A stretch of DNA of 64,000 nucleotides. Source: Nocardia concava NBRC 100430 (lineage in GTDB: Bacteria > Actinomycetota > Actinomycetes > Mycobacteriales > Mycobacteriaceae). Made by a program: the position numbers and the translations under genes. Under the pieces are notes generated by a model. The model had not been told where the DNA came from and ran no database searches. It was given only the letters and a program-made list of their open reading frames with translations. Location of the stretch: contig NZ_BAFX01000047.1 in NCBI RefSeq assembly GCF_000308815.1, positions 1-64,000 of the forward strand, in the 5' to 3' direction. Below, one piece after another: positions 40,619-48,859 of the stretch (position 1 is the first letter of the stretch; every line of letters begins with the position of its first letter).

Positions 40619-41344
40619 GTGAGCGGCTTCGATCCGGTGGGTTCGGAGCGCTTCCTCGCCGCGCTGTCGGCCGTGCCGCGTTCGGTCGTCGGTCCGTCGC
40701 GCATCGCGATGGCGTGTGTGGACGTGCTGGCCGTGCAGCGCGCCGCGATCGCGGTGGGCGTCACCGAGACCGGCTGGGAGGTATTGTGCGCCAGCGATTC
40801 GGTCGCCGATCGGTTCGAGGCGTTGCAGGCCACCGCCGGGCAGGGCCCCGGGATCGACGCGGTCGTGCGCGGCGAGGCGGTCGTGGTCGAGGATCTGGCC
40901 CTGATCCAGCATCGGTGGCCGCTCCTGGCCGCCGCGATGACCCCCGGCGAAACCGGTGCGGTGTATTCGATTCCGCTGCAAGCCGGTGCCGCCCGGCTGG
41001 GTGTGCTGGATCTGTTCAATGAGAAACCGGGGCTCCTGGATGGCATCCAGTGGGCGGCGGCGTCCTCGGTCGCCATGATGGTGACGATGATCCTGCTGTC
41101 GGATCAGAGCGCCGACGCCGAGAGCGCCGAAATGGTGTTGGGGCAGTGGTGGAGTTCCGCGCCTCGCACCCGAGAGATCCATCAGGCCAGTGGGATGGTC
41201 GCCGTGCAGCTGGGGATTCCGGTCCGCGATGCCTACTCCCGCCTGCAGGCCCACGCATTCGCCCACGGGTTCACCCTGGCCGAGGTCGCCGCCGATGTGG
41301 TGGCCCGCCGCTTGCGCTTCGGTCGCGGTCCCGAGATGTCCTGA
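40619..41344 (+). CDS. GAF-ANTAR domain protein
   Basis: GTG 40619 gives 241 residues. A GAF-type sensor domain (about residues 20-165; GVTETGWEVLCASD, AVYSIPLQAGAARLGVLDLF) is followed by a C-terminal ANTAR RNA-binding domain (TREIHQASGMVAVQLGIPVR, then DAYSRLQAHAFAHGF). ANTAR proteins bind paired hairpins in nascent RNA and prevent transcription termination. The ligand of the GAF domain and the RNA target are unknown. A separate short ORF resembling the end of an ANTAR domain follows 12 bases downstream. Confidence 0.87.
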   Translation: MSGFDPVGSERFLAALSAVPRSVVGPSRIAMACVDVLAVQRAAIAVGVTETGWEVLCASDSVADRFEALQATAGQGPGIDAVVRGEAVVVEDLALIQHRWPLLAAAMTPGETGAVYSIPLQAGAARLGVLDLFNEKPGLLDGIQWAAASSVAMMVTMILLSDQSADAESAEMVLGQWWSSAPRTREIHQASGMVAVQLGIPVRDAYSRLQAHAFAHGFTLAEVAADVVARRLRFGRGPEMS

Positions 41345-41356
41345 CACACAACGGAG

Positions 41357-41485
41357 ATGGAATCCGCCTTCGGACAATTGCGCGGCTACGCCCGCGCCCA
41401 CAACCTGCGCCTGACCGCCCTCGCCCGTGCCGTCGTGGAGGGGACCTCCGAGATCGGACCCCTCCTCGACGGATCCGCTCCCTGA
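41357..41485 (+). pseudogene. Stray half-ANTAR ORF
   Basis: ATG 41357 opens a 42-codon frame starting MESAFGQLRGYARAHNLRLT and ending with EGTSEIGPLLDG. It aligns with the last two helices of an ANTAR domain, as in the gene just upstream (DAYSRLQAHAFAHGF, then TLAEVAADVV), but is clearly a different sequence. It lacks the first ANTAR helix and any GAF domain. It is probably the remnant of a second GAF-ANTAR gene lost by deletion. Expression as a small protein is possible: CGGAG precedes the ATG, but very closely. Confidence 0.6.
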
Positions 41486-41553
41486 CCTCGGCGGGCCGGC
41501 GTCGTAGCGCAGGCCGTATCGCCGGCACCGGGTTCGCACCCCGGGGCAACAGG

Positions 41554-42297
41554 TCAGTCGAGGAGTTCGTCGAGGTATTTGGCGGGGTTGTCGAGGAAGG
41601 TGCGGGTGATGCGGTAGTGCTCGGTGTCCTCGTATTCGACGAGTTCGAAGCCGTCGTCGCCGATTTGGTAGATCCAGGCGTCGGGGTAGGACATCAGGAT
41701 CGGGGAGTGGGTGGCGATCAGGAATTGGGAACGGGCGCGGACGAGTTCGTGAATGCGGGCGATCATGGCCAGTTGGCGGCTCGGGGACAGGGCCGCTTCC
41801 GGCTCGTCGAGCACATAGAAACCGTGCCCGCCGAAGCGATGCATCAGCAGCGCGAAGAATGACTCCCCGTGCGATTGTTCGTGCAGCGACACCCCGCCGT
41901 AGGAGGCGATCACCGGCGGTCCGGGCGCGGGTTCGCGGTCCAGATCCTCGATATTCGTGGCCACATTGAAGAAGCTCTCCGCCCGCAGGAAGAACCCGTC
42001 CCGCGGCTTGTGCACCGACTTCACCAGCCGCAGATGCTCATTGAGCCGCGAGTGCGAACTGCGCGTCGCGAAGTTGAAATTCCGCGTCCCGCCTTCCGGA
42101 TTGAAGCCCCAATCCGTGGCAATGGCCTCCAGCAGCGTCGACTTCCCGCTCCCGTTCTCGCCCACGACGAACGTCACCCGCGGATGCAATTCCAGTTCCG
42201 AGAATCCGCGCACCACCGGCAGCGAAAACGGATACTCGTCGAAGGACGGCACCCTCGCCCGATCCAGCACGGCTCGCCGAACGTAGGGCGCGCTCAC
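41554..42297 (-). CDS. AAA/ABC-type ATPase, stand-alone
   Basis: A 247-residue single-domain ATPase. Walker A is GENGSGKST (46-54). The ABC-like signature region is SHGESFFALL, Walker B is FYVLDEPEAAL, and the switch histidine is in ATHSPIL. It lacks the membrane domains or partner of an ABC transporter and resembles the small AAA_15/AAA_21 ATPases seen alone or with nucleases in defence islands. No nuclease is adjacent. It lies beside a pair of tiny genes and an XRE/DUF397 operon. Function unknown. Confidence 0.87.
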   Translation of the reverse strand: MSAPYVRRAVLDRARVPSFDEYPFSLPVVRGFSELELHPRVTFVVGENGSGKSTLLEAIATDWGFNPEGGTRNFNFATRSSHSRLNEHLRLVKSVHKPRDGFFLRAESFFNVATNIEDLDREPAPGPPVIASYGGVSLHEQSHGESFFALLMHRFGGHGFYVLDEPEAALSPSRQLAMIARIHELVRARSQFLIATHSPILMSYPDAWIYQIGDDGFELVEYEDTEHYRITRTFLDNPAKYLDELLD

Positions 42298-42648
42298 CCG
42301 CGCCCCGCCTCGTCTATCAGTCGCGCCGTATCCACCCGGACAGTGTGCCCGGAAATAGCTGTGTTCGCCTCGGGGTTCTCACCCATTCTCTGTTCAACCT
42401 CGGAGGACGGCCCCGGTCCGATGCGGTGTGACCGGACAGCTGGTCCTCGACGCGGTTCCCGGCCGCGGCGCGGGCTTCAGCCTCGAGGCGGAGCAGCCCA
42501 TCACCGGCGCGGCGTGGGAACAAGGCCGCCGCCCCACCACCACCACCTTCACCGAACCGCAGGTTGTCGCCCATGCCGTCGATGCCTGCCCGATCCCCGG
42601 GCGGACCTGACCGCCGATACCAGCGCTCGGCGCGGATGGCGTGGACGT
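42298..42648. other. 351-base stretch without a supported gene
   Basis: It holds the promoter of the ATPase gene (minus strand). A GTG-initiated + strand frame of 60 codons (42428-42610) is present, but it has no clear ribosome site or recognisable motif, and competing frames are open on the other strand. I do not call it. Confidence 0.4.
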
Positions 42649-42951
42649 TCAGTTCACCGGTGCCACGTGGCTGCGGATGGCTTGCTCCACAGGCTGATTC
42701 GCGTCCGCGGCACCGGATGGTTCCGCACCGTTGAGGATCTCGTCCAAGACGGGTGCGCGATCGAGTGTCGCCGGAATGCGATGCGTTTCCCTGGCGCTCA
42801 CGACGACCGCGAGCAGCACCGCGGCGTACACGCGTGAACGCGGCACCGTCAGCCGCAACCCGCATTGCTCCGCCGCGCGGATTCGCGCCTCCACGGTGTC
42901 GAGAACATCCTGGATCACCTGCAATTCGATCGCGGTGTCATCGCGCGGCAT
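42649..42951 (-). CDS. Small protein, second of a coupled pair
   Basis: ATG 42951 lies inside the end of the upstream small gene (14-base overlap), a sign of translational coupling. The 100-residue protein has an acidic helical start (IELQVIQDVLDTVEARIRAA), a short hydrophobic segment (VYAAVLLAVVVSA) and a polar tail. It may be a membrane-associated or coiled-coil protein. No family is recognised. It is divergent from the XRE/DUF5753 gene at 43330. Confidence 0.6.
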   Translation of the reverse strand: MPRDDTAIELQVIQDVLDTVEARIRAAEQCGLRLTVPRSRVYAAVLLAVVVSARETHRIPATLDRAPVLDEILNGAEPSGAADANQPVEQAIRSHVAPVN

Positions 42952-43150
42952 GACGGCCCGCCCATCGCAGCACGCCGTCGCCGAACAACGCCACCTCGAG
43001 CAGTGCGAGTCCGTAACGCCACACGCGCCGCTGCTGTCTCCGATGCGCCGCCGGGTATCGCCGCGCGTGCCGGCCACTCCCGCCCTTCCGCCGCTCCGCC
43101 TCGACCCGTTCGATGATGGACTGGACCGACCACTGATTGCCGTCGGACAT
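42938..43150 (-). CDS. Small basic protein, first of a coupled pair
   Basis: ATG 43150 gives 70 residues: an N-terminal helix (WSVQSIIERVEAERRKGG), a strongly basic middle (GRHARRYPAAHRRQQRRVWR) and a hydrophobic end (GLALLEVALFGDGVLRW). Its stop overlaps the next gene start by 14 bases. The basic patch could contact nucleic acid or membrane. It is divergent from the XRE regulator, so the module may be regulated by it. No family is recognised. Confidence 0.55.
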   Translation of the reverse strand: MSDGNQWSVQSIIERVEAERRKGGSGRHARRYPAAHRRQQRRVWRYGLALLEVALFGDGVLRWAGRHAAR

Positions 43151-43329
43151 CGCGATCTCCTCCCTGTCGTCGCTGCGCCACCAGCACACCAGTGAAACGC
43201 GCAGGTCTAAGCGAAATCGGACGTTCCGAACAGAATTGGTCCGATTCACCAGGGTGCGGTCCGACAGCGGCGTACCGTCTGTTCCGCGATGGCGTGTGTT
43301 CCCGTTCCGAAAATTCCGAGGATGCAGAC

Positions 43330-44220
43330 ATGGCCGACGATGACGAGCCCTCGACGCTGCCGCGGCGACAGCTCGGCCGCTTTCTCCGGGAAGCCCGTGA
43401 AGGACGCGGATTCTCGATGGATCGTGCCGCGAGCCTGGTGGAGCTGAGCAAAACAGCGTTGCACCGGATCGAGACCGGCGGGGTGAAGAAGATGCGCGTC
43501 CGCGATATCCGCGCCCTGTGTGAGTTGTACGAGGTGAACGAGGCAGACACGGCGCGTGCGGTCGAGTTGGCCGAGCAGGCGCGAAACCCGTCCTGGTACA
43601 CCGCTTTCAGCGGGCTCTACAGCGATGCGACCTTCAATATGTATGTCGGGCTGGCGGCGTCCGCGCGGCGGCTGATCGCCTACCACGAGATGGTCTTGGG
43701 ATTGGTGCAGACCGCCGACTACGCCAGGACTCTCATCAGCGCCTTCTATCGGGACGGCAGTGCCGAAGACATCGATCGCCGAGTCGAGCTGCGTTTGAAA
43801 CGGCAGACGATCATTACTCGCAAGGTGGATCCGGTGCAGCTCGAATTTCTGCTGCACGAATCCACATTGCATCGGGTCGTCGGCAGCCCCCGGATCATGG
43901 CCGCCCAACTCAAGCATCTGGCCGAGGTCAGTACGCTGCCGAACGTCTCGGTGCGAATCCAGCCGTTCGCCAGCGGCTACGCATGGGGAATTCTGCACGG
44001 CCCGTTCGTGATTCTGGATTTCGGCACCGCCGCGCGGGGTCACCGCGTCGAACCACCGCTGGTGTACTGCGAGGGCAACGGCAAACCCGATCTCTACCTC
44101 GAACACGCCGACGACGTGCAGCGCTACATTGACATTGCCTCGGCGGTGCGCCGAACCGCCCTGGACGAAACGCGTACGCGAGACCTGCTTCGGCAGGTGG
44201 CAAGGAGCTATCAGACATGA
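43330..44220 (+). CDS. XRE-family regulator with DUF5753 domain, second module
   Basis: ATG 43330 gives 296 residues. The helix-turn-helix is near the N-terminus (LGRFLREAREGRGFSMDRAA, then SLVELSKTALHRIETGG). The DUF5753 domain follows, with YHEMVLGLVQTADYARTLI, LEFLLHESTLHRVVG and VRIQPFASGYAWGILHGPF. It overlaps the DUF397 gene by the classic ATGA, so the two are cotranslated as a WhiJ-type module. Two tiny genes diverge from its promoter. The module differs in organisation from the convergent pair at 26.5-27.7 kb. Confidence 0.9.
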   Translation: MADDDEPSTLPRRQLGRFLREAREGRGFSMDRAASLVELSKTALHRIETGGVKKMRVRDIRALCELYEVNEADTARAVELAEQARNPSWYTAFSGLYSDATFNMYVGLAASARRLIAYHEMVLGLVQTADYARTLISAFYRDGSAEDIDRRVELRLKRQTIITRKVDPVQLEFLLHESTLHRVVGSPRIMAAQLKHLAEVSTLPNVSVRIQPFASGYAWGILHGPFVILDFGTAARGHRVEPPLVYCEGNGKPDLYLEHADDVQRYIDIASAVRRTALDETRTRDLLRQVARSYQT

Positions 44221-44423
44221 GTGCCGACCTCACCGGAGCGACCTGGTTCAAGAGCACCCGCAGCGGCGGCCAAACCGATTGTGTCGAGGTGGCGTGGCTG
44301 GCGGATGGTGTTGTCGGCGTGCGTGATTCGAAGGATCCCAGCGGCCCGGCGCTGACTTTCGCGCCGGAGGCGTGGGATTCGTTCACCTCCGGCGTGGTGC
44401 TCGGAGCCTTCGACCGCACATGA
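44217..44423 (+). CDS. DUF397 protein, second module
   Basis: A 68-residue DUF397 protein overlapping the regulator stop by 4 bases. The core is complete: TWFKSTRSGGQTDCVEVAWL, then VGVRDSKDPSGPALTFAPEAW and FTSGVVLGAFD. Partner of the XRE/DUF5753 protein just upstream. In Streptomyces such pairs act in development, and the regulator can be toxic without its partner. That role is known only for studied members. Confidence 0.9.
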   Translation: MSADLTGATWFKSTRSGGQTDCVEVAWLADGVVGVRDSKDPSGPALTFAPEAWDSFTSGVVLGAFDRT

Positions 44424-44465
44424 TCAAGGGAGACGCATCCGTGTGAAGGTGCCTGTGCGCGCGAG

Positions 44466-44999
44466 TCAGTGCCGGCAGAGCCAGTCGGTGCCGTAGTGGC
44501 CGGCGTTTCCGCCTTCGAGGTGTACCCAATGGCCGTCGCCCTCGCAGGGGCCGCCTTCGACGCGGTCGCTGGCGGGTTGGGTGGTCGTGGTCGGTACGAC
44601 CGGCGGGGCGGTGGTGGTCTCCGGGCCCGCGCCGTGGTTGGGGTTGGTGCAGATGGTGCCCTCGCACGGTACCCAGGTGCCGTCGCCATTGGGGTTGGGG
44701 ATGGCGTTGGGTCCGATGTAGCTGCCCAGCGGGCATCCCGGATCCTGGTTCTTCGCGCAGTATTCGGCCGAGAGCCCGTTGCCGGTCGAGCCATCCGCGC
44801 CGCGTTGCGCGATGGTCGTGGTGGGTTGGGCGGGCGCGGTGCTGGCGGGTGCCGTGGTCGACGTCGTCGGGGCGGTGGTCGAGGTCGCGGGCGCTGCGGT
44901 GGTGGTGCTGGGTTTGGGTTCCGGCGTCGAATCGTGCGAGCAGGCGGCCGCGCCCGCGATCAGGGCCAGGCCCGCGAACGCGATCAGCAAACGCTTCAT
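44466..44999 (-). CDS. Lipoprotein with Thr/Pro-rich linkers
   Basis: ATG 44999 opens a 177-residue precursor with lipobox GAAAC (AGAAACSHD, Cys20). A long Thr/Ala/Pro linker follows, probably glycosylated in actinobacteria. The two small cysteine-containing segments (YCAKNQDPGCPLGSYIG and PCEGTICTNPN) and the end (GHWVHLEGGNAGHYGTDWLC) form the structured part. Function unknown; it is exposed on the cell surface. Confidence 0.75.
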   Translation of the reverse strand: MKRLLIAFAGLALIAGAAACSHDSTPEPKPSTTTAAPATSTTAPTTSTTAPASTAPAQPTTTIAQRGADGSTGNGLSAEYCAKNQDPGCPLGSYIGPNAIPNPNGDGTWVPCEGTICTNPNHGAGPETTTAPPVVPTTTTQPASDRVEGGPCEGDGHWVHLEGGNAGHYGTDWLCRH

Positions 45000-45066
45000 C
45001 GGAGAACACCTTTCGGAGTCGATGTGGGGAGCGGACCTGCCGCGGGGCCGGCGCTTCCGCCGGGGG

Positions 45067-45195
45067 TCAGGAGCAGACCGCGGCCTGGATGGAGTTGGCC
45101 AGCGGGAGCAGCGGACTGGAGGCGCCGCCGGTGGCTTCGATCGGAAAGACCAGGGGATAGGAGACGATGGCGGCGGTGGCGAGCAATTTGCGCAT
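45067..45195 (-). CDS. 42-residue exported peptide
   Basis: ATG 45195 has GGAG about 8 bases upstream. The peptide begins MRKLLATAAIVSYPLVFPIE, like a signal peptide with a positively charged start and hydrophobic core, and ends SIQAAVCS with a single cysteine near the C-terminus. Almost the whole product is signal-like, so the mature part would be about 20 residues. It sits 67 bases downstream of the lipoprotein gene start region, on the same strand and probably upstream of it in the same transcript. No family is known to me. Confidence 0.5.
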   Translation of the reverse strand: MRKLLATAAIVSYPLVFPIEATGGASSPLLPLANSIQAAVCS

Positions 45196-45249
45196 GTCGA
45201 TCTCCAACTTTCGTCTTCCGGATGAGCTTCTCACCGGCTCAGTCAACTC

Positions 45250-45926
45250 TCAGCAACTATTCTCGGCACGGGCCATCTCCCGATGGAAGTTGGCCGCGTC
45301 GGGCCCGGTGCGGGTGAACCAGTACAGGCTCGCGGTGAGCAGGACGTTGTCGCGACAGATCGGGGTCGCGGGATTGGCCCACTCGACGAATTTCTCCGCG
45401 ATCCAGGCCAGTTGCAGGATCGGGGAGTCGGCCAGGCCCGCCGACAAGGCGTTGGGCTGTGTCGAGTGCAGCACGCGGTAGCCCTTCCGCTGTGCCCAAT
45501 CACGTTGCGCGGCTTCGAGTTGCTCGAGCTCATCGGCATCGAGGCCGTTCGGCACGGGAAGGTCTTCGCCGACCATGCCGAGCTGGAGACGGTCGCCGTG
45601 GGTGTGTGCGCCGATGACGCGAAGCGGGCTCGAGAACACGAACCCGGGCAGCGACGGGATCACCAGATGGAACGCATCCGCCGGGTCGCCACCGTGAGCG
45701 CGGGGATCGCTCAACGGCCTACTCGCAGCGAGGAATTCGACGAACGAGGTCGGGTAGCTGTGGTTGAGCAACAGCGGGGTGGCGTCGGGCTCGGGTGAGC
45801 GCAGGTGCAGGAAATGAATGGTCTGCCCGTCGATCTCGGTCACGAAGTGTGGCAGCTCGTTCAGCTCGGCTTCGTGTGCGCGCCAATCGAACCCGTCCGC
45901 CCAATAGGGGCGTGGCGCAGGTAGTC
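45250..45926 (-). pseudogene. Epoxide hydrolase remnant A (frameshift and core deletion)
   Basis: The frame from 45843 downward reads as an EHN-type epoxide hydrolase: [20 protein letters not shown], then [10 protein letters not shown]. It then jumps straight to the lid and cap region ([60 protein letters not shown]). The stretch with the nucleophile aspartate (GGDWG in the family) is missing, as is the final histidine domain. The N-terminal part is in another frame: DYLRHA at 45926-45909 joins PYWADGFDW only after a one-base shift in the G run 45907-45910. Clearly non-functional. Remnant B lies at 49.5 kb. Confidence 0.85.
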
Positions 45927-46211
45927 CTCGAAGATTTCGATCAGGGCTTTTCGCTGCCGCTCGACGCGGCGGCGGAATTGCGGCGGGGTGCTGTCGACCA
46001 GGCTGAACGCGGCGCGCCAGCGATCGACTGGAGCCGTGGCTACGCCTCGGGCCACCGCTGATTTCCGATTTGCCGACCTGGACGGCATCGGCCGTTCGGT
46101 TGATGGAATGCTGTGATTATCGGCCGGATGGCCGATGTCGTCGGCTCCGTCGAACTCTGATGATGGCGTAAGCAGGGAAATCTCGGTATCCACTCGTCGG
46201 AAGGGCCGAAA

Positions 46212-46742
46212 ATGCGGATTGCCACGCTACTCACTCTCGCGCTGTCGATGGGGTCCGTTGCGTCGATGACGGCGCTGGGCGGCGGTATCGCCGCCGCGGA
46301 TACTCCACTCAGCGGGCCTACCGCGTGCACCGGGGGAACCCTCACGATCTACCGCTACCCGGCCTCGGGGAGTGCGGGCCCGGGTACCTCCGTGTACGGG
46401 GACCTCGGCACCTGCGACGGCATTCAATATCCCTCCGTGGACCTGAAATACCCCGTCATCCCCACCGAACCTGGACCGCAGCCGATCTCGTCGGGAACCC
46501 TCACGATGCACGACCCGCTCGCCGTCGGCAATGCCCCTACCGACCCCTACCAGAACTCCACCGATATCTCCGGTGTCTGGGTCGAGTCCCCGGTCGGTGT
46601 ACCCACTTCCACCACCCTCACGGTCGGACGGCCAGGTACCACCCAGTTCGGCCTGACCATCGAGTCGACCGTGATCAGCGATCCCGGCTCCGCGTGGGGT
46701 GGTCTGGGCAAGATCCGGGTCGACCGCGCCGTCATCTTCTGA
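46212..46742 (+). CDS. Exported beta-rich protein, unknown
   Basis: A 176-residue precursor with a signal peptide (LLTLALSMGSVASMTALGGG) and probable cleavage after GIAAAD. The mature part is Gly/Thr/Pro-rich and beta-like, with one cysteine pair (TACTG and GTCDG). No lipobox. It precedes the histidine kinase gene by 8 bases on the same strand, so it may be cotranscribed and could be the sensed or regulated product. No family is recognised. Confidence 0.65.
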   Translation: MRIATLLTLALSMGSVASMTALGGGIAAADTPLSGPTACTGGTLTIYRYPASGSAGPGTSVYGDLGTCDGIQYPSVDLKYPVIPTEPGPQPISSGTLTMHDPLAVGNAPTDPYQNSTDISGVWVESPVGVPTSTTLTVGRPGTTQFGLTIESTVISDPGSAWGGLGKIRVDRAVIF

Positions 46743-46750
46743 CCCGCCGC

Positions 46751-47947
46751 GTGACGTATCGAGTTCCCGAGGTGCGGCGGACCCGCGGGGTGGCTATCGG
46801 CGTGCTGTGGCTGGTCCTGGTGCTGCTGTGGCTGGTCGATTGGATCAGTGTGTGGCCACCGATCACGGGTCGACACAGCGTGTGGGACTGGCTGCTGGTG
46901 GTGTGCGGACCAGTGTTCGCGGCCTTGGTTGTCGTGCCCGGCCGAGGGCTGACGGTGGCGTGGCGGGCGGGTCTGGCGGCGGCCGGTTCCTGGCTCTTGA
47001 CGGTGGCGTTGGCGGTGTTTCCGTCCCACGACGCGTTGTCGCTGTGGGGGTTCCTGGAAACCGGTGCGCTGCTGATCCTGTTGGGTGTCACCGCTCGTCG
47101 CGTCCAGCCGCTGAGCCTGGCGGTCGTGCTGTGTAGCGTGCTCGGCTTGGCGATTGTCGCGTTGCCGCTGCGCGTCGCTCATCACGTGGTCGACGCGGTC
47201 ATCTACACGATCGTGATGGCCTGGTGTGTGGCGATCGCGCTGATTCTGGGCGGGTATGTGCGGTCGGTGGATATGCGCCGGGTGCAGACGGTGGCGCGGG
47301 TGCAGCAGGCCGAGCGGCTCGAACTCGCAAGGGAACTGCATGATTTCGTCGCCCATCACGTAACGGGCATTATCGTGCAGGCGCAGGCCGCACGCACCAT
47401 CCTGGCGACGGCGCCGAACGAGGTCGAGGGCATCCTGAATGCGATCGAGACCGCTGGGACCGAGACTCTCGATTCGATGCGCCGATTGGTGCGGGTGCTG
47501 CGCGAACAAGATTCGCGCACAGTTCGACCCGGTGAGCTGTACACCGAATTGGCTGATCTGGTGGCCGATTTCGCGCGCGGCGGTGGTCCCGAGCCCACGG
47601 TCCACGTCACGGGTGCGGCCAGGAATGTCCGGCTGGCTCCGGAGGCGGAGATCTCGGTGCATCGAGTGGTGCAGGAATCGCTGACCAATGTTCGCCGGCA
47701 CGCACCCGGCGCGGCGTTGGTCACCGTCGGCGTCGACGTCTCGAATGCGCAACTGGCAGTGGAGGTGTGCAACAGCGCGCCTGCCGAGCGGGGGGCGGTG
47801 CCGGTCGGCGGTCTCGGCGGACTGGGTCTGGTCGGTCTGGCCGAACGCGTCGAGGCCGTCGGCGGGGTGTTCACCGCGGGCACGGTGACCGGCGGCGGCT
47901 GGCGTGTGCTGGCGTGTTTTCCGGTCCTCGACACGATCGAGGGGTAG
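46751..47947 (+). CDS. Two-component sensor histidine kinase (NarL/HisKA_3 type)
   Basis: GTG 46751 gives 398 residues. Five or six membrane helices form the N-terminal half (about residues 12-175), with no large external sensor domain. The dimerisation helix carries the phosphorylated histidine in ELARELHDFVAHHVTGI. The ATPase domain has HRVVQESLTNVRRHAPG (N box) and GGLGGLGLVGLAERVEAVGG (G box). Such kinases phosphorylate a LuxR-type regulator. The response-regulator gene starts 49 bases downstream. The stimulus, sensed in or near the membrane, is unknown. Confidence 0.92.
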   Translation: MTYRVPEVRRTRGVAIGVLWLVLVLLWLVDWISVWPPITGRHSVWDWLLVVCGPVFAALVVVPGRGLTVAWRAGLAAAGSWLLTVALAVFPSHDALSLWGFLETGALLILLGVTARRVQPLSLAVVLCSVLGLAIVALPLRVAHHVVDAVIYTIVMAWCVAIALILGGYVRSVDMRRVQTVARVQQAERLELARELHDFVAHHVTGIIVQAQAARTILATAPNEVEGILNAIETAGTETLDSMRRLVRVLREQDSRTVRPGELYTELADLVADFARGGGPEPTVHVTGAARNVRLAPEAEISVHRVVQESLTNVRRHAPGAALVTVGVDVSNAQLAVEVCNSAPAERGAVPVGGLGGLGLVGLAERVEAVGGVFTAGTVTGGGWRVLACFPVLDTIEG

Positions 47948-47996
47948 CTGCGTCGCGCGTCGGGAACCTGCTGTCCATGTGGCACGATCGGGTCTC

Positions 47997-48710
47997 GTGA
48001 CCACCCCCGGCGCACGCCTCCCCGAGAGCCGTGACGGCGACTCCGGATCGCCGATCCGGGTGTTGCTGGCCGATGATCAGGAACTGGTGCGCGGCGGTTT
48101 CCGGCTGATCCTGCAGGCCCAACCCGACATCGAGGTCATCGCCGAGGTCGGCGATGGCCTGTCCTGTGTGGAGACCGCCCGGCGGCTGCGCCCGGACGTC
48201 TGCTTGGTGGATATCCGCATGCCCAAACTCGACGGTCTCGAGGTGACCCGTGCTCTCGCCGGGCCCGGTGTCGTCGACCCGATGAAAGTCGTCGTCGTAA
48301 CCACCTTCGACCAGGACGACTACGTCTACGGTGCGCTGCGGGGCGGGGCCTGCGGGTTCCTGCTCAAGGACGCGGGCCCCGCCCTGCTCGTGGAAGCGGT
48401 CCGGTCCGCGGTCCGCGGTGACGCGCTGGTCTCCCCGTCGGTGACCGTCCGACTGCTTCAACGACTCGCCACCCCGGCCGCCGCCGAGTCTGAAACATCC
48501 TGTGCGACAGCCACTCTCACTGAGCGGGAGGGGGAGGTCGTCGGGCTTGTCGCGCAAGGATGCACCAATCAGGAGATCGGCGCGACTCTGCATCTCTCGC
48601 TCGGCACGGTCAAAACCCATCTGGGCAATGTGCAGACCAAACTCGGTCTACGCAATCGCGTCGAAATCGCGGCGTGGGCCTGGCGGAACGGGCATCGAAC
48701 CCAGCCCTGA
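47997..48710 (+). CDS. NarL/LuxR-type response regulator
   Basis: GTG 47997 gives 237 residues. The receiver domain has acidic pair ADDQELV and the phosphoacceptor aspartate in CLVDIRMPKLDG, with VVVTTFDQDDYV and LLKDAGPALL. The LuxR helix-turn-helix is at the C-terminus (LTEREGEVVGLVAQGCTNQE, then IGATLHLSLGTVKTHLGN). It is the partner of the upstream kinase. Likely target genes are the neighbouring exported proteins at 46212 and 48860, by position only. Confidence 0.93.
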   Translation: MTTPGARLPESRDGDSGSPIRVLLADDQELVRGGFRLILQAQPDIEVIAEVGDGLSCVETARRLRPDVCLVDIRMPKLDGLEVTRALAGPGVVDPMKVVVVTTFDQDDYVYGALRGGACGFLLKDAGPALLVEAVRSAVRGDALVSPSVTVRLLQRLATPAAAESETSCATATLTEREGEVVGLVAQGCTNQEIGATLHLSLGTVKTHLGNVQTKLGLRNRVEIAAWAWRNGHRTQP

Positions 48711-48859
48711 ATCGTGTCGTTCCGTCCTCTCGGACTTTCGGCCGATACGTGCCGCGGTATTTCGGCTGAACGGTCGATATCCCGGCACCTGTCACTGGCC
48801 GACGATGGTCGGGTACAGCAGCACCAATACCCGAGCAAGTTCAGGAAAGGGACAGTCCG

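Noticed and set aside
42428-42610. A 60-codon GTG frame on the + strand
   Set aside because: There is no ribosome site and no motif, and other frames of similar length are open on both strands. Left uncalled.
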